Positions 1 to 8,500 of a stretch of DNA of 64,000 nt are shown here, piece by piece. Location of the stretch: NCBI GenBank assembly GCA_934675735.1, contig CAKURR010000012.1, forward strand, positions 15,454 to 79,453, in the 5' to 3' direction. The stretch is from an uncultured Clostridia bacterium (GTDB lineage: Bacteria > Bacillota > Clostridia > Christensenellales > Aristaeellaceae). Position 1 is the stretch's first letter. Each line of letters begins with the position of its first letter. The notes under the pieces were generated by a model. It did no database searches and was not told where the DNA came from. It saw only the letters and a list, made by a program, of their open reading frames with translations. Position numbers and translations under genes: made by a program.

Positions 1-954
1 AAGGCCACGGGCGAACCGCTGACCATGCACGCCGCGCAGACGCTCGTGGACGCGGTCAAGCCCGGCGATTTGGTGTATATCCTGACCGGTTTCGTGCTCC
101 TGCCGCATAAGGTGCCCGAGATGGACGGCATGGTCTCCACCATGCTGCTGGCCCGCGCGCTCGTGCTGGCCTTCGACGCTAAGCCCGTCGTCATCTGCCC
201 GGCCGACTGCGTGCAGGCCGTCAAAAACTGCGCCGCTGTCGTCGGCCTGCATATCTATGAGGATATCGCCGCCGTGCGCGAACTGCCCATGAGCATGGGC
301 GTGGTCAGCTTCACCAAGGAAGCGGGCCTCGCCGCCGAAATCGCCGACGCCATTCTGGCGCAGGGCAAACCCGCCGCGGTCGTCTCCATCGAAGCGCCGG
401 GCGCAAACGACGTGGGCGTTTACCACAACGCGGGCGGCATGGACGTCTCCGCGCTGGAAGCCAAAACCGACGTGCTTTGGGAAAAGCTGTGCGCGCTGGG
501 CGTGCCGAGCGTGGCCATCGGCGACTTGGGTAACGAAATCGGCATGGGCAAAATCGCCGATCATATCCGCTCTTTCGTGCCCTTCACCGCGCACGGCGAA
601 TGCTGCTGCGGCTGCAAGGGCGGCATTTTGGCGCAGAGCACGGCGGACAGCATCATCACCGCGACCTGCTCCGACTGGGGCTGTTACGGCCTGATGGCCG
701 CGCTGGCGTATCTGATGCGCAACATCGACATCCTCCACACCGAAGAAATGGAAGCCGAGGTCATGCGCGCCGCCTCCCGCAGCGGGCTTATCGATATGAC
801 GGGCTCGCTGCTGCCGGGCATCGACGGCTTCAACCTGAAGATGAACGTTTCCATCCTCAGCCTGATGCGCCAGTGCACCGATTACGCACTCCGCTATTCG
901 CATAATTCCGACCGCTGGTTCGGCCCCGTTTTGGAAAAGCATTTCTTTGAGTAA
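1..954 (+). CDS. DUF4392 protein, C-terminal half of D-glutamate cyclase (5' end outside window)
   Basis: The reading frame is open from the first base of the window, so the true start lies upstream; the first internal ATG is at 25. The protein resembles the DUF4392 domain, which in mammalian D-glutamate cyclase (DGLUCY) is the C-terminal half; that enzyme converts D-glutamate to 5-oxo-D-proline. A Cys-rich stretch (GECCCGCKGG, about residue 190 from the ATG) and GNEIGMGK are notable and look conserved. The other half-domain, DUF1445, is encoded separately at 2780-3577, and 5-oxoprolinase genes lie between and after. A shared role in D-glutamate/oxoproline turnover is inferred from context. 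Its RBS cannot be judged because it is outside the window. Confidence 0.75.
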   Translation, partial: KATGEPLTMHAAQTLVDAVKPGDLVYILTGFVLLPHKVPEMDGMVSTMLLARALVLAFDAKPVVICPADCVQAVKNCAAVVGLHIYEDIAAVRELPMSMGVVSFTKEAGLAAEIADAILAQGKPAAVVSIEAPGANDVGVYHNAGGMDVSALEAKTDVLWEKLCALGVPSVAIGDLGNEIGMGKIADHIRSFVPFTAHGECCCGCKGGILAQSTADSIITATCSDWGCYGLMAALAYLMRNIDILHTEEMEAEVMRAASRSGLIDMTGSLLPGIDGFNLKMNVSILSLMRQCTDYALRYSHNSDRWFGPVLEKHFFE

Positions 955-1097
955 CCCTTCCACCGCTGCGGCGGTCCCCCTCCCCTTAAAAGGGGAGGAC
1001 GGGGGATTGGATTTTGTTTTCAAAAGCATCTTCGCGCCTTTTATCCCGCCCGCGGGCGGCAGAGGGGCGCGAAGCATGATATAAAGGACGTGACACT

Positions 1098-1790
1098 ATG
1101 GATTTGCGCCCCGTCGGCGTGAGCGGCGTTTTGGCCGTGCTCGGCGACTCCATTTCCGAACAGACAGGCGCACAGGTCGCCGCGCTTCGCGAAGCGATTG
1201 CCGACGCGCACTTGGTCGGTGTGGAAGAAACCATCCCCGCCTATGCCTCGCTGCTCGTCAAATACGACCCGTTTCTGACCGACTGCGCCGCGCTCTGCGG
1301 CGCTTTGCGCGCGCTGGAAGCCCGGCTTTCCGCCGCTGCGGTTCAGGCGGGCAAAATCGTCGAAATCCCCGTCTGTTACGGCGGCACATACGGCGAGGAT
1401 TTGCCCTTTGTCGCCAAGCACGCGGGCCTGAGCGAAAAAGAGGCCGTCGCGCTGCACAGCGCCGCGCCCTACCGCATCTATATGCTCGGCTTTCTGCCGG
1501 GATTCCCCTATTTGGGCGGCCTCGATGAGCGGCTGCACACGCCGCGCCTTTCCACCCCGCGCACCAAAATTCCGGCGGGCAGCGTGGGCATCGGCGGCAA
1601 ACAGACGGGCATTTACCCGATGGAATCCCCCGGCGGCTGGCAGCTCATCGGCCGAACGCCGCTGACGCTCTTCGCCCCGGGCGAGCCCCTGCCCTACGCG
1701 GCGGGCGATTGCATTCGGTTTGTGCCCATCGACGAGGCCGAATTTGCGCGCATTCGCAAAGACGAGGAGGCGAAACGCCGTGGCGCTTGA
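1098..1790 (+). CDS. pxpB: 5-oxoprolinase subunit PxpB (KipI family)
   Basis: The 230-residue protein is a KipI/PxpB-type cyclophilin-like protein. It shows the family motifs GFLPGFPYLGG (131-141), PAGSVGIGG (159-167) and SPGGWQLIGRTP (177-188). With PxpC and PxpA it forms the ATP-dependent 5-oxoprolinase that opens 5-oxo-L-proline to L-glutamate in the cytoplasm. The ATG follows AAAGGAC with an 8-base spacer. The 3' end overlaps pxpC by 11 bases, so the two are probably translationally coupled, as expected for subunits of one complex. In Bacillus the homologous KipI also inhibits a sporulation kinase, but the pxpA/pxpC context here argues for the enzyme. Confidence 0.93.
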   Translation: MDLRPVGVSGVLAVLGDSISEQTGAQVAALREAIADAHLVGVEETIPAYASLLVKYDPFLTDCAALCGALRALEARLSAAAVQAGKIVEIPVCYGGTYGEDLPFVAKHAGLSEKEAVALHSAAPYRIYMLGFLPGFPYLGGLDERLHTPRLSTPRTKIPAGSVGIGGKQTGIYPMESPGGWQLIGRTPLTLFAPGEPLPYAAGDCIRFVPIDEAEFARIRKDEEAKRRGA

Positions 1791-2787
1791 CATCGTTTCT
1801 CCCGGGCCGCTGACCACCGTTCAGGATTTCGGCCGCTTCGGCCATCAGGCGGAGGGCTATCCGGAATGCGGCGCCTGCGACAAATATGCGCTGGCGCTGG
1901 CAAATCTGCTCTGCGGCAACGGCGACTGCCCGCACATGGCGGGGCTTGAATACACGCTGGCCGGGCCGACCCTGCGCGCGGCGGATTACACGCTCGTCGC
2001 GCTGACGGGCGGCGCGGCCGAGCCGAAGGTCAACGGAAAGCGTGTGAACATGTTCGAGCCGCTTCTGCTTGCTCCGGGCGACACGCTGGAAATCGGCATG
2101 CTGATTTCGGGGCTGCGCGGCTATCTGGCCGTGTTCGGCGGGTTTGACATCCACCCCGTGCTCGGCAGCCGTTCCACCGACCTCAAGTGCCATATCGGCG
2201 GTCTGAACGGACGCGCGCTCAAGGCAGGCGACGTTCTGCCCGTTCTGCGCGCTTTTGAACTGCCTCAGGAGCGCTTCAAGCCGCTGTATCGGCGCGTAAA
2301 AGCCGCCGCGCTCGAGGATTGGGCACTGGCGACGCTGACCCCGCACGGCTTCATCGGCGCGCAGAAGTTCCCGCTGCTGCGCGTCGTGCTCGGCCCTCAG
2401 GAGGACAGCTTCACTGAACTCGGGCTGTTTGATTTCAAATCTGCGCTCTACACCGTCACGCAGGATTCCAACCGCATGGCCGCCAAGCTCAGCGGCGCTG
2501 CGGTTGAAGCCAAGGCGGGCGTGGACATCCTCTCCGACGGCATTGTGGAAGGCTCGGTGCAGATTTCCGCCAACGGCCAGCCGATTGTGATGCTCGCCGA
2601 CCACCAGAGCACGGGCGGCTACGCCAAAATCGCGACGGTCATTCCGTGCGACGTCCCCGCGCTGGCGCAGGTTCGCCCCGGGCAGAGCGTCGGTTTCCGC
2701 GTGGTGACGGTGGAAGAGGGCGCGGCCGCCTGCAAAAAAGAAAAAGACAAATGGGCTTATCTCAAGGAGGAGATCGACCATGACTGA
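1780..2787 (+). CDS. pxpC: 5-oxoprolinase subunit PxpC (KipA family)
   Basis: Biotin-dependent-carboxyltransferase-like protein of the KipA/PxpC family, 335 residues. The start is taken as the GTG at 1780 because GAGGAGG lies 9 bases upstream and the protein then begins directly with the family N-terminus SPGPLTTVQDFGR. Upstream in-frame ATGs lie inside pxpB without an RBS. RSTDLKCHIGG and the C-terminal RPGQSVGF are also typical. The residues after the N-terminal motif read ECGACDK where many relatives have SGAMD, a mild deviation. It overlaps pxpB at its start and the DUF1445 gene by 8 bases at its end, so the three are one translational unit. Confidence 0.92.
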   Translation: MALDIVSPGPLTTVQDFGRFGHQAEGYPECGACDKYALALANLLCGNGDCPHMAGLEYTLAGPTLRAADYTLVALTGGAAEPKVNGKRVNMFEPLLLAPGDTLEIGMLISGLRGYLAVFGGFDIHPVLGSRSTDLKCHIGGLNGRALKAGDVLPVLRAFELPQERFKPLYRRVKAAALEDWALATLTPHGFIGAQKFPLLRVVLGPQEDSFTELGLFDFKSALYTVTQDSNRMAAKLSGAAVEAKAGVDILSDGIVEGSVQISANGQPIVMLADHQSTGGYAKIATVIPCDVPALAQVRPGQSVGFRVVTVEEGAAACKKEKDKWAYLKEEIDHD

Positions 2788-3577
2788 TTACGCATCCGCC
2801 GACCCGAAAGCCGTTCGCGCGCTGATTCGGGCGGGCCAAATCACCACGCCGACCACGGGCATGTGCGACGGCTATGCCCAAGGCAATCTCGTCGTGCTTC
2901 CGAAGGAGTTGGCGTGGGATTTTCTGCTGTTCTGCCAGCGCAACCCGAAGTCCTGTCCGCTGCTGGAAGTGGCGGACGCGGGCAGCCGCACCTTCCCCGT
3001 CTTTGGCGCGGGGAGCGACATTGCGCGCGACATACCGAAATACCGCGTCTACGAAAACGGCGTGATGACGGGCGAATACACGGACGTATCGGCGTTTTTT
3101 GACGACCCGAGCCGCGAGCTGGTCAGCTTTTTAATCGGGTGCAGTTTTTCGTTTGAAAGCGCGCTTTTGGAAGCGGGCGTGCCCGTCCGCCAGATTGAAG
3201 AGGGCGTGAACGTGCCGATGTACAACACGAACATCCCCTGTGCGCCCGCGGGCGTCTTTTCGGGCAACATGGTCGTAAGCATGCGGCCGATTCCGCACGC
3301 GCTCGTGCCCGCGGCGGTGGCCATCACGGCGCAGATGCCGCGCGTTCACGGCATGCCGATTCAAATCGGCTATCCGGAAGCTGTCGGCATTGCCGACCTC
3401 GCGCATCCGGATTACGGCGACGCGGTGACGATTCGCGACGGCGAAGTGCCGGTCTTCTGGCCGTGCGGCGTGACCCCGCAGGCGGTCGTCATGCATTCCA
3501 AACCGCCGTTTGTCATCACCCATGCCCCGGGCCACATGTTCATCACGGACGTGAAGAACGCCGTCTTGAAGCTTTAA
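2780..3577 (+). CDS. DUF1445 / YcsI-family putative hydro-lyase (N-terminal half of D-glutamate cyclase)
   Basis: The 265-residue protein belongs to the DUF1445 (YcsI) family, often annotated as putative hydro-lyase. Typical segments are MCDGYAQGNLVVLP near residue 28, LIGCSFSFESALLEAG near 117 and APGHMFITD near the C-terminus. In the vertebrate D-glutamate cyclase the same domain is fused ahead of DUF4392; here the partner domain is the separate gene at the window start. AAGGAGGAG precedes the ATG, which overlaps the end of pxpC by 8 bases. A repeat hairpin starts right after the stop codon. The exact reaction of DUF1445 alone is not established. Confidence 0.85.
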   Translation: MTDYASADPKAVRALIRAGQITTPTTGMCDGYAQGNLVVLPKELAWDFLLFCQRNPKSCPLLEVADAGSRTFPVFGAGSDIARDIPKYRVYENGVMTGEYTDVSAFFDDPSRELVSFLIGCSFSFESALLEAGVPVRQIEEGVNVPMYNTNIPCAPAGVFSGNMVVSMRPIPHALVPAAVAITAQMPRVHGMPIQIGYPEAVGIADLAHPDYGDAVTIRDGEVPVFWPCGVTPQAVVMHSKPPFVITHAPGHMFITDVKNAVLKL

Positions 3578-3784
3578 TGGGCTGCCGCCCAAACCCGTCT
3601 GAGGGACGATTGATATTCCGCTGAATCCCGCACAGCGGGCGCGGAATATCAATCCCCATCAGACTCCTTTCTTCGCTTCGCGGCGGTTTGAATCTATGTT
3701 TTCGTGCGTTATTGCTATGCAATAACGCAAATGGGAAACGCAGGAACCTCAGGTTCCTGCCGGGGTTTGGGGCAGCGCCCCAAA
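3578..3784 (+). repeat. Composite hairpin repeat between the DUF1445 gene and pxpA
   Basis: The region is bracketed by two gene-proximal hairpins. TGGGC-TGCC-GCCCA (3578-3591) touches the upstream stop codon, and TTTGGGGC-AGC-GCCCCAAA (3766-3784) directly precedes the pxpA ribosome binding site. Between them are a long stem (arms GATTGATATTCCGC at about 3607-3620 and its complement at about 3640-3654, with a nested CCCGC-ACA-GCGGG), the conserved CTTCGCTTCGCGG tract, a perfect hairpin GCGTTATTGC-TAT-GCAATAACGC (3706-3728) and the palindrome CAGGAACCT-C-AGGTTCCTG (3741-3759). This is the fullest copy of the family in the window. Confidence 0.9.
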
Positions 3785-3799
3785 GAAAGGTTTATGCTT

Positions 3800-4555
3800 A
3801 TGATTTCTGTTGACTTGAACTGTGACCTCGGCGAGAGCTTCGGCGCGTATACCATCGGCATGGACGAAGCCGTTATCCCGCTGATTACCTCCGCCAACGT
3901 CGCCTGCGGCTACCATGCGGGCGACCCGCTGGTGATGGCCAAAACCGTCGCGCGCTGCCGCGAAGCGGGCGTGCACATCGGCGCGCATCCCGGTTTTCCC
4001 GATTTGATGGGCTTTGGCCGCCGCAGCATGAACGTCTCCCCCGCCGAAGCGAAAGCCTACATTCAATATCAGCTCGGCGCGCTGGAAGCCTTCTGCCGCG
4101 CCGCGGGCGTGCAGATGCACCACGTCAAGCCGCACGGCGCGCTCTACAACATGGCGGCGAAGGACGAAAAGCTGGCGCGCGCCATCGTCGAGGGCATCTG
4201 CGAGGTGGATGACCGCCTCACCCTTTTGGCGCTCAGCGGAAGCGAAATGCTGCTTGCCGCCGAAAAGGCGGGTCTGCGCGCCGCCAGCGAGGTCTTTGCC
4301 GACCGCGGCTATCAGGTCGACGGCACGCTCGTGCCCCGCAGCAAGCCCGGCGCGATGATTACCGATGAATCGGAAGCCATCGCCCGCGTCGTGCGCATGG
4401 TCACCGAAGGCGTCGTCACCGCCGTGGACGGCACGGATGTGCCCCTCCGCGCGGATTCCATCTGTGTCCACGGCGACGGCGAAAAGGCGCTGCTCTTCGT
4501 GCAGAAAATCCGCGCCGCGCTGGAAGCGAAGGGCGTTGCGCTGAAGGCGCTGTAA
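3800..4555 (+). CDS. pxpA: 5-oxoprolinase subunit PxpA (LamB/YcsF family)
   Basis: LamB/YcsF-family protein of 251 residues, the usual length. It has the conserved N-terminus DLNCDLGESFG, NVACGYHAGDP and HVKPHGALYN, which form the TIM-barrel-like active site. It works with PxpB and PxpC to hydrolyse 5-oxoproline. Of two adjacent ATGs (3794 and 3800) the second is preferred, since AAAGAAAGG ends 9 bases before it and only 3 before the first. It is separated from pxpBC and DUF1445 by a repeat-filled intergenic region of about 220 bases but is on the same strand, so cotranscription or an internal promoter are both possible. A bidirectional terminator follows at 4647. Confidence 0.95.
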   Translation: MISVDLNCDLGESFGAYTIGMDEAVIPLITSANVACGYHAGDPLVMAKTVARCREAGVHIGAHPGFPDLMGFGRRSMNVSPAEAKAYIQYQLGALEAFCRAAGVQMHHVKPHGALYNMAAKDEKLARAIVEGICEVDDRLTLLALSGSEMLLAAEKAGLRAASEVFADRGYQVDGTLVPRSKPGAMITDESEAIARVVRMVTEGVVTAVDGTDVPLRADSICVHGDGEKALLFVQKIRAALEAKGVALKAL

Positions 4556-4646
4556 AAGCGGGCTAAGCCCGCCTGTACTTCCGCCCAAGTCCGAAAAAGC
4601 CAAAGTTCTGCATACGCGGCCAAGCTTTTTTCCTGTATATGCAATC

Positions 4647-4682
4647 AGCCCCGCAGTCGGTTTTTGCCGAATCTGCGGGGCT
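4647..4682. terminator. Bidirectional intrinsic terminator, pxpA / PHP gene
   Basis: Arms AGCCCCGCAG (4647-4656) and CTGCGGGGCT (4673-4682) pair around a 16-base loop. A T-rich tract follows on the plus strand. The hairpin lies between convergent genes. Confidence 0.75.
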
Positions 4683-4687
4683 GTTCT

Positions 4688-5512
4688 TTATTCGATTTTC
4701 TTCGGCACGAATGTTTCGCCGTCAAACACCCAGATTTCCGCAAACCCACAGGCTTCAAGCAGGGCTTTCGCTTTGTCAAACGCGCAGTCCACGGTCTTTA
4801 CGCTGTGCGAATCGGAGGAAATCGTCACGCGGGCACCGCGCCTTTTGAGCTGCTCCAGCGCCCAACGGGCGGGATACGGCGTCGTTCGCCAGCCGCGGCC
4901 GATGGCGCCGGTATTCACCTCGAAGATTCTGCCTGCCGAGACAAGCGCATCCATCGCGTCGAGCGCGGCGGCCCGATAGCGCGGGCTTGTTTCGTCGAAG
5001 AAGCATTCCTTTTCGTCGAATTTGGTCAGCAGGTCGAAATGCCCGACAATCTGCGCGCGCGGCTCGTCGGCGACGCGTTTCAGCTGAGCGAAATAGCATT
5101 CCGCCGCCGCGTCGCTGTCGCCGCCGAAGGCTTCCGCCAAAAAGCGGCGCGTCGTTTCGGGGCTGTCGTCCACGGTGGGGTAAGCCGTCGGGTCATCCCC
5201 CACGGGCAGGAAATGCACCGATCCGATGGCGTAATCAAACGGTTCGAGCCACTTTGCGTCGCTGAGCACATCCCACTCCACGCCCGCGTACACGGCCATT
5301 TTGTCGGCGTATTTCGCTTGAAGCCGCCGCATTTCGGCTAAAAACGGCGCGACGTTCCTCGCCTTCGCCGCCCAGCCGTTTGCAAACGGCAACGGGCTGT
5401 GGATGCTGATGCCCGCCGAATCCATGCCCGCCGCCAGACAGGCGCGAATCATCTCCTCCGGCGTGTTTTTGCCGTCGCAAAAGACGCTGTGCGCGTGAAG
5501 ATTCTGCATCAT
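4688..5512 (-). CDS. PHP-domain phosphatase, histidinol-phosphatase (HisJ/HisK) type
   Basis: PHP-superfamily metallo-phosphoesterase, 274 residues. The metal-binding motifs are visible: NLHAHSVFCDG at the N-terminus (HxH), IVGHFDLL mid-protein and SSDSHS near the C-terminus. Family members include HisJ-type histidinol-phosphate phosphatase, but no his genes are nearby, so the substrate is unproven. The ATG at 5512 overlaps the stop codon of the upstream glycosyltransferase (TGATG), giving translational coupling. A GTG at 5521 and an ATG at 5509 are alternatives. It is the last gene of the rbgA-rnhB-yraN-glycosyltransferase run. Confidence 0.8.
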   Translation of the reverse strand: MMQNLHAHSVFCDGKNTPEEMIRACLAAGMDSAGISIHSPLPFANGWAAKARNVAPFLAEMRRLQAKYADKMAVYAGVEWDVLSDAKWLEPFDYAIGSVHFLPVGDDPTAYPTVDDSPETTRRFLAEAFGGDSDAAAECYFAQLKRVADEPRAQIVGHFDLLTKFDEKECFFDETSPRYRAAALDAMDALVSAGRIFEVNTGAIGRGWRTTPYPARWALEQLKRRGARVTISSDSHSVKTVDCAFDKAKALLEACGFAEIWVFDGETFVPKKIE

Positions 5513-8500
5513 CAATACCACATCCAGTTCTTAAACCAGTTCATCCGCGCCAGCCATTCGCGGGAGACTTCCAGCCCCGACGCGTAGGGATAGAACGCGA
5601 TGAACAGCGTCACGGCGGCCACGCCGAGCACAAGCATCAGCGCATGGCTGAGCTTTTCGTTGCGCCGCTCCAGATAGCGCAGCCCCTGTGCCGTCGCCAG
5701 AATGATAAACGGCACGCTGGCAAAATAGTGATAGATGAACGTCAGGCGGCTGACCAGCACCCACGGCAGATACGCCGACAGGAAGCCCACCGCGATAATC
5801 GGCATCGCGCGGTCGTATGCGTCGTCCCGCCCGCGCGTGACGCGCAGCATCGGCAGGGCGTTGCGATACGCGCTGTAACCCAGCACAAAGAGAATGGCGG
5901 CAAGGCCCGTCCACCAGACGGCGGGATTGCCGAACGCCATAATCGTGCTCGCCTTGCCCATCTCGGGGAAAGCCGCACTGTAATACCACATCGGCTTGAT
6001 AATCAGCGGCCACTCGTACCACGGCGAGGAGAAATAGTGCGTCGCGACGAGGTTCTTGTGATATTCAAACATCGTCACCTGGGCGTTCCAGATGCGCTCA
6101 AACGTCTTGAGGTTCAGCTTCACCTCGCCGTAGGCGCTCAGATACGGAATATAGCTCAGGCAGTAAATCGTCAGCGGCACGATCACGAAAAACACCACGC
6201 ACGCCGCCAGCGTCGCCGCGCCGTTTGACACAAAGCTGTCCGCCGCGCGCGCAAAGGCGGGGTTTTCCTCCCGATGCGCCTTGGCGCAGACGCTCTGCTT
6301 ATACAGCGTGATGAACCGCGAGAAGAAGAGCACCGCCAGCCCGACCGCGCCGTAGCAGCCAATCCACTTGCTGGCAATCGCCAGCCCCATAAACACGCCG
6401 GAGAAGAACAGCGGTATGAGCGTTTTCCAAAGCTTTTGGTGATAAAAGCTCATCTGCATCCAGCGCGCCATGAACAGGAACATCACCATCATGAACAGCA
6501 CGGGGAAGGAATCGATGGTCGCGATGCGCGTCTGCGTGAAATGCATGCAGTCCGCCGTCAGCAGCAGCGCGCTCAGCGCCGCCCAGCGCGTGCGCTTCAT
6601 CAGCTGCATCGCCAGCAGGTAAATCGCCGGAATCATCAAAATGCCCGTCACCGTGCCCGCAAAACGCCACGCAAACGGCGTCATGCCCATCAGGTCGATG
6701 CACCAGCTCATGAATACCTTGCCCAGCGGCGGATGCGTCGTCTCGTAGGTATACAGGCTGTGCGCGTGCTCATAGCCCGTGCGCGCGTGATAGATTTCGT
6801 CGAAATACATGCTGTTTTCATACGTCGGCTTCTCGGGCACGGTATCCTGCTCGTCAATCAGTGTGTTCGGGTCGGCGGCGCGCCCCTCGACCGCGCCGCT
6901 TGACGCGACGGAAATCACGGGAATCACCCTGCCTTCTCCGTCAACCGCCGCGACCTCCCAGAGCGCCGAACCCGCGCCGTCAAACGTCAGGCGGACATAG
7001 CGCCCGTTCAGCGCCAGCATGCCGCCCGAAGCGCCCGCCACCACGCCGTCCGCGTTGTAGGTCGGCTCGCGCAGCGCCAGCCACTTGAAGCACTCGCCGC
7101 GGTCAAAGAACGCGCCGATTTCGTCGGTATAGGTCACGCCGTCCACCGACGTTGCGACGCTGAACTGCGTGTCGGATATGCCGCCGTAATAATACAGGTG
7201 GAAATCCTCTTGATTGTCGCCGAGATCGAGCACCACCGTCTCCCCCGCCGCCGTGGAGACATAACCCGTCTGCGGCGCTTTCGTCGTGCCGAGGTGAACA
7301 AACGCCACCACGCCGTATACCAGCGTCAGCGCGCCCATGATGATATAATCGCGCTTTTTCAGGTGCAGGCGGTAATCCTGCGGATGCAGCAGCTCGTCGC
7401 GCTCGCGCTTTTCGGCTGCGCAGAGCGGCTTTTCGCCGCCTTCCTCCGCCGTTTCGGCAGGCTTGGCCTTGCGCTCGGGCAGGGCCGTCGGCTGCGCGCC
7501 CATCGACAGGCGAACCGCCGTAAAGGCTGTCAGCCCCGCAGCAGCCAGCTGCACCACGCCCAGCACATAGCCCAGCCATGTGTTCGGCGCAATCAGATAA
7601 TCATACGCCAGCACCACGCCGATGTTCACCGCCGAGGCCGCCGAGGCCAGCACGGCGGAAATCAGCAGGCGGATATCCCCCGTCTCCACAAACGCGAAGA
7701 AGAGCAGCGCCAGCGCGGGCAGGATGTAGCGCTCGTGCATCTTGGTCGTCAGCGCAAAGAGCAGCTGCATCGTCAGCGCGGCGGCAAGGAACAGGCGGCT
7801 TCTGTCTTTGCCCATGAAGTAAACCGCCATGCCCGCCGCGAAGGAAAGCATCATCAGCATCAGGCCGATTTGGCCGTAGGTCATGCCGCCGATGAGCGCG
7901 GTGGATTCATCCACCCAGTTGCCGCCCAGCAGGAACATCAGGTTGCCCGTCGAGAGCGACGCATGCGGATAGCCCGAAAGCGTCGCCGCGTATTTATCCA
8001 CCAGCCATGTGAAGATGTTTTCGCCCCACGCGAACGGCAGCACGACGGCCAGCGTCACCGCCACGCCGCCCAGAAAACCCATGCCGATGGATTTGCCGCG
8101 CTTCTCGCCCGGCCGCGTTTCCTTGAGCAGCGCGGCCACGCCCAGCGGCGCAAGCAGGCCCGCCTGCGGCTTGGCCAGCACGGCCAGCGCAAAAATCGGG
8201 ATGGCGATGTGCCACTTGCCCTCCCGCGCGTAGAGCAGCATCAGCACCAGCAGCAGCGCCAGCGCGGAATCAATCTGCCCCCAGCAGCTCGAGGTCACGA
8301 TGAACGCAGGGTTCAGCGCCAGCAGCGCGGCCACGGCCAGCGCCGTGCCTTCGCCCAGCTTCTTTTTCGCAAACACAAAGCAGACCGCCGCCAGCGCCAG
8401 ATCGCAGGCAATCGGCGCGAGCTTCATCAACCCCTGGAAGGCCATGCTCCCCGTGCCGAAGCCGAGCAGCCGCCCCAACAGGCCGAACAGCCACAGCACC

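Noticed and set aside
4773..5341. Plus-strand frames opposite the PHP phosphatase gene
   Set aside because: They are antisense to intact metal-binding motifs and have no RBS.
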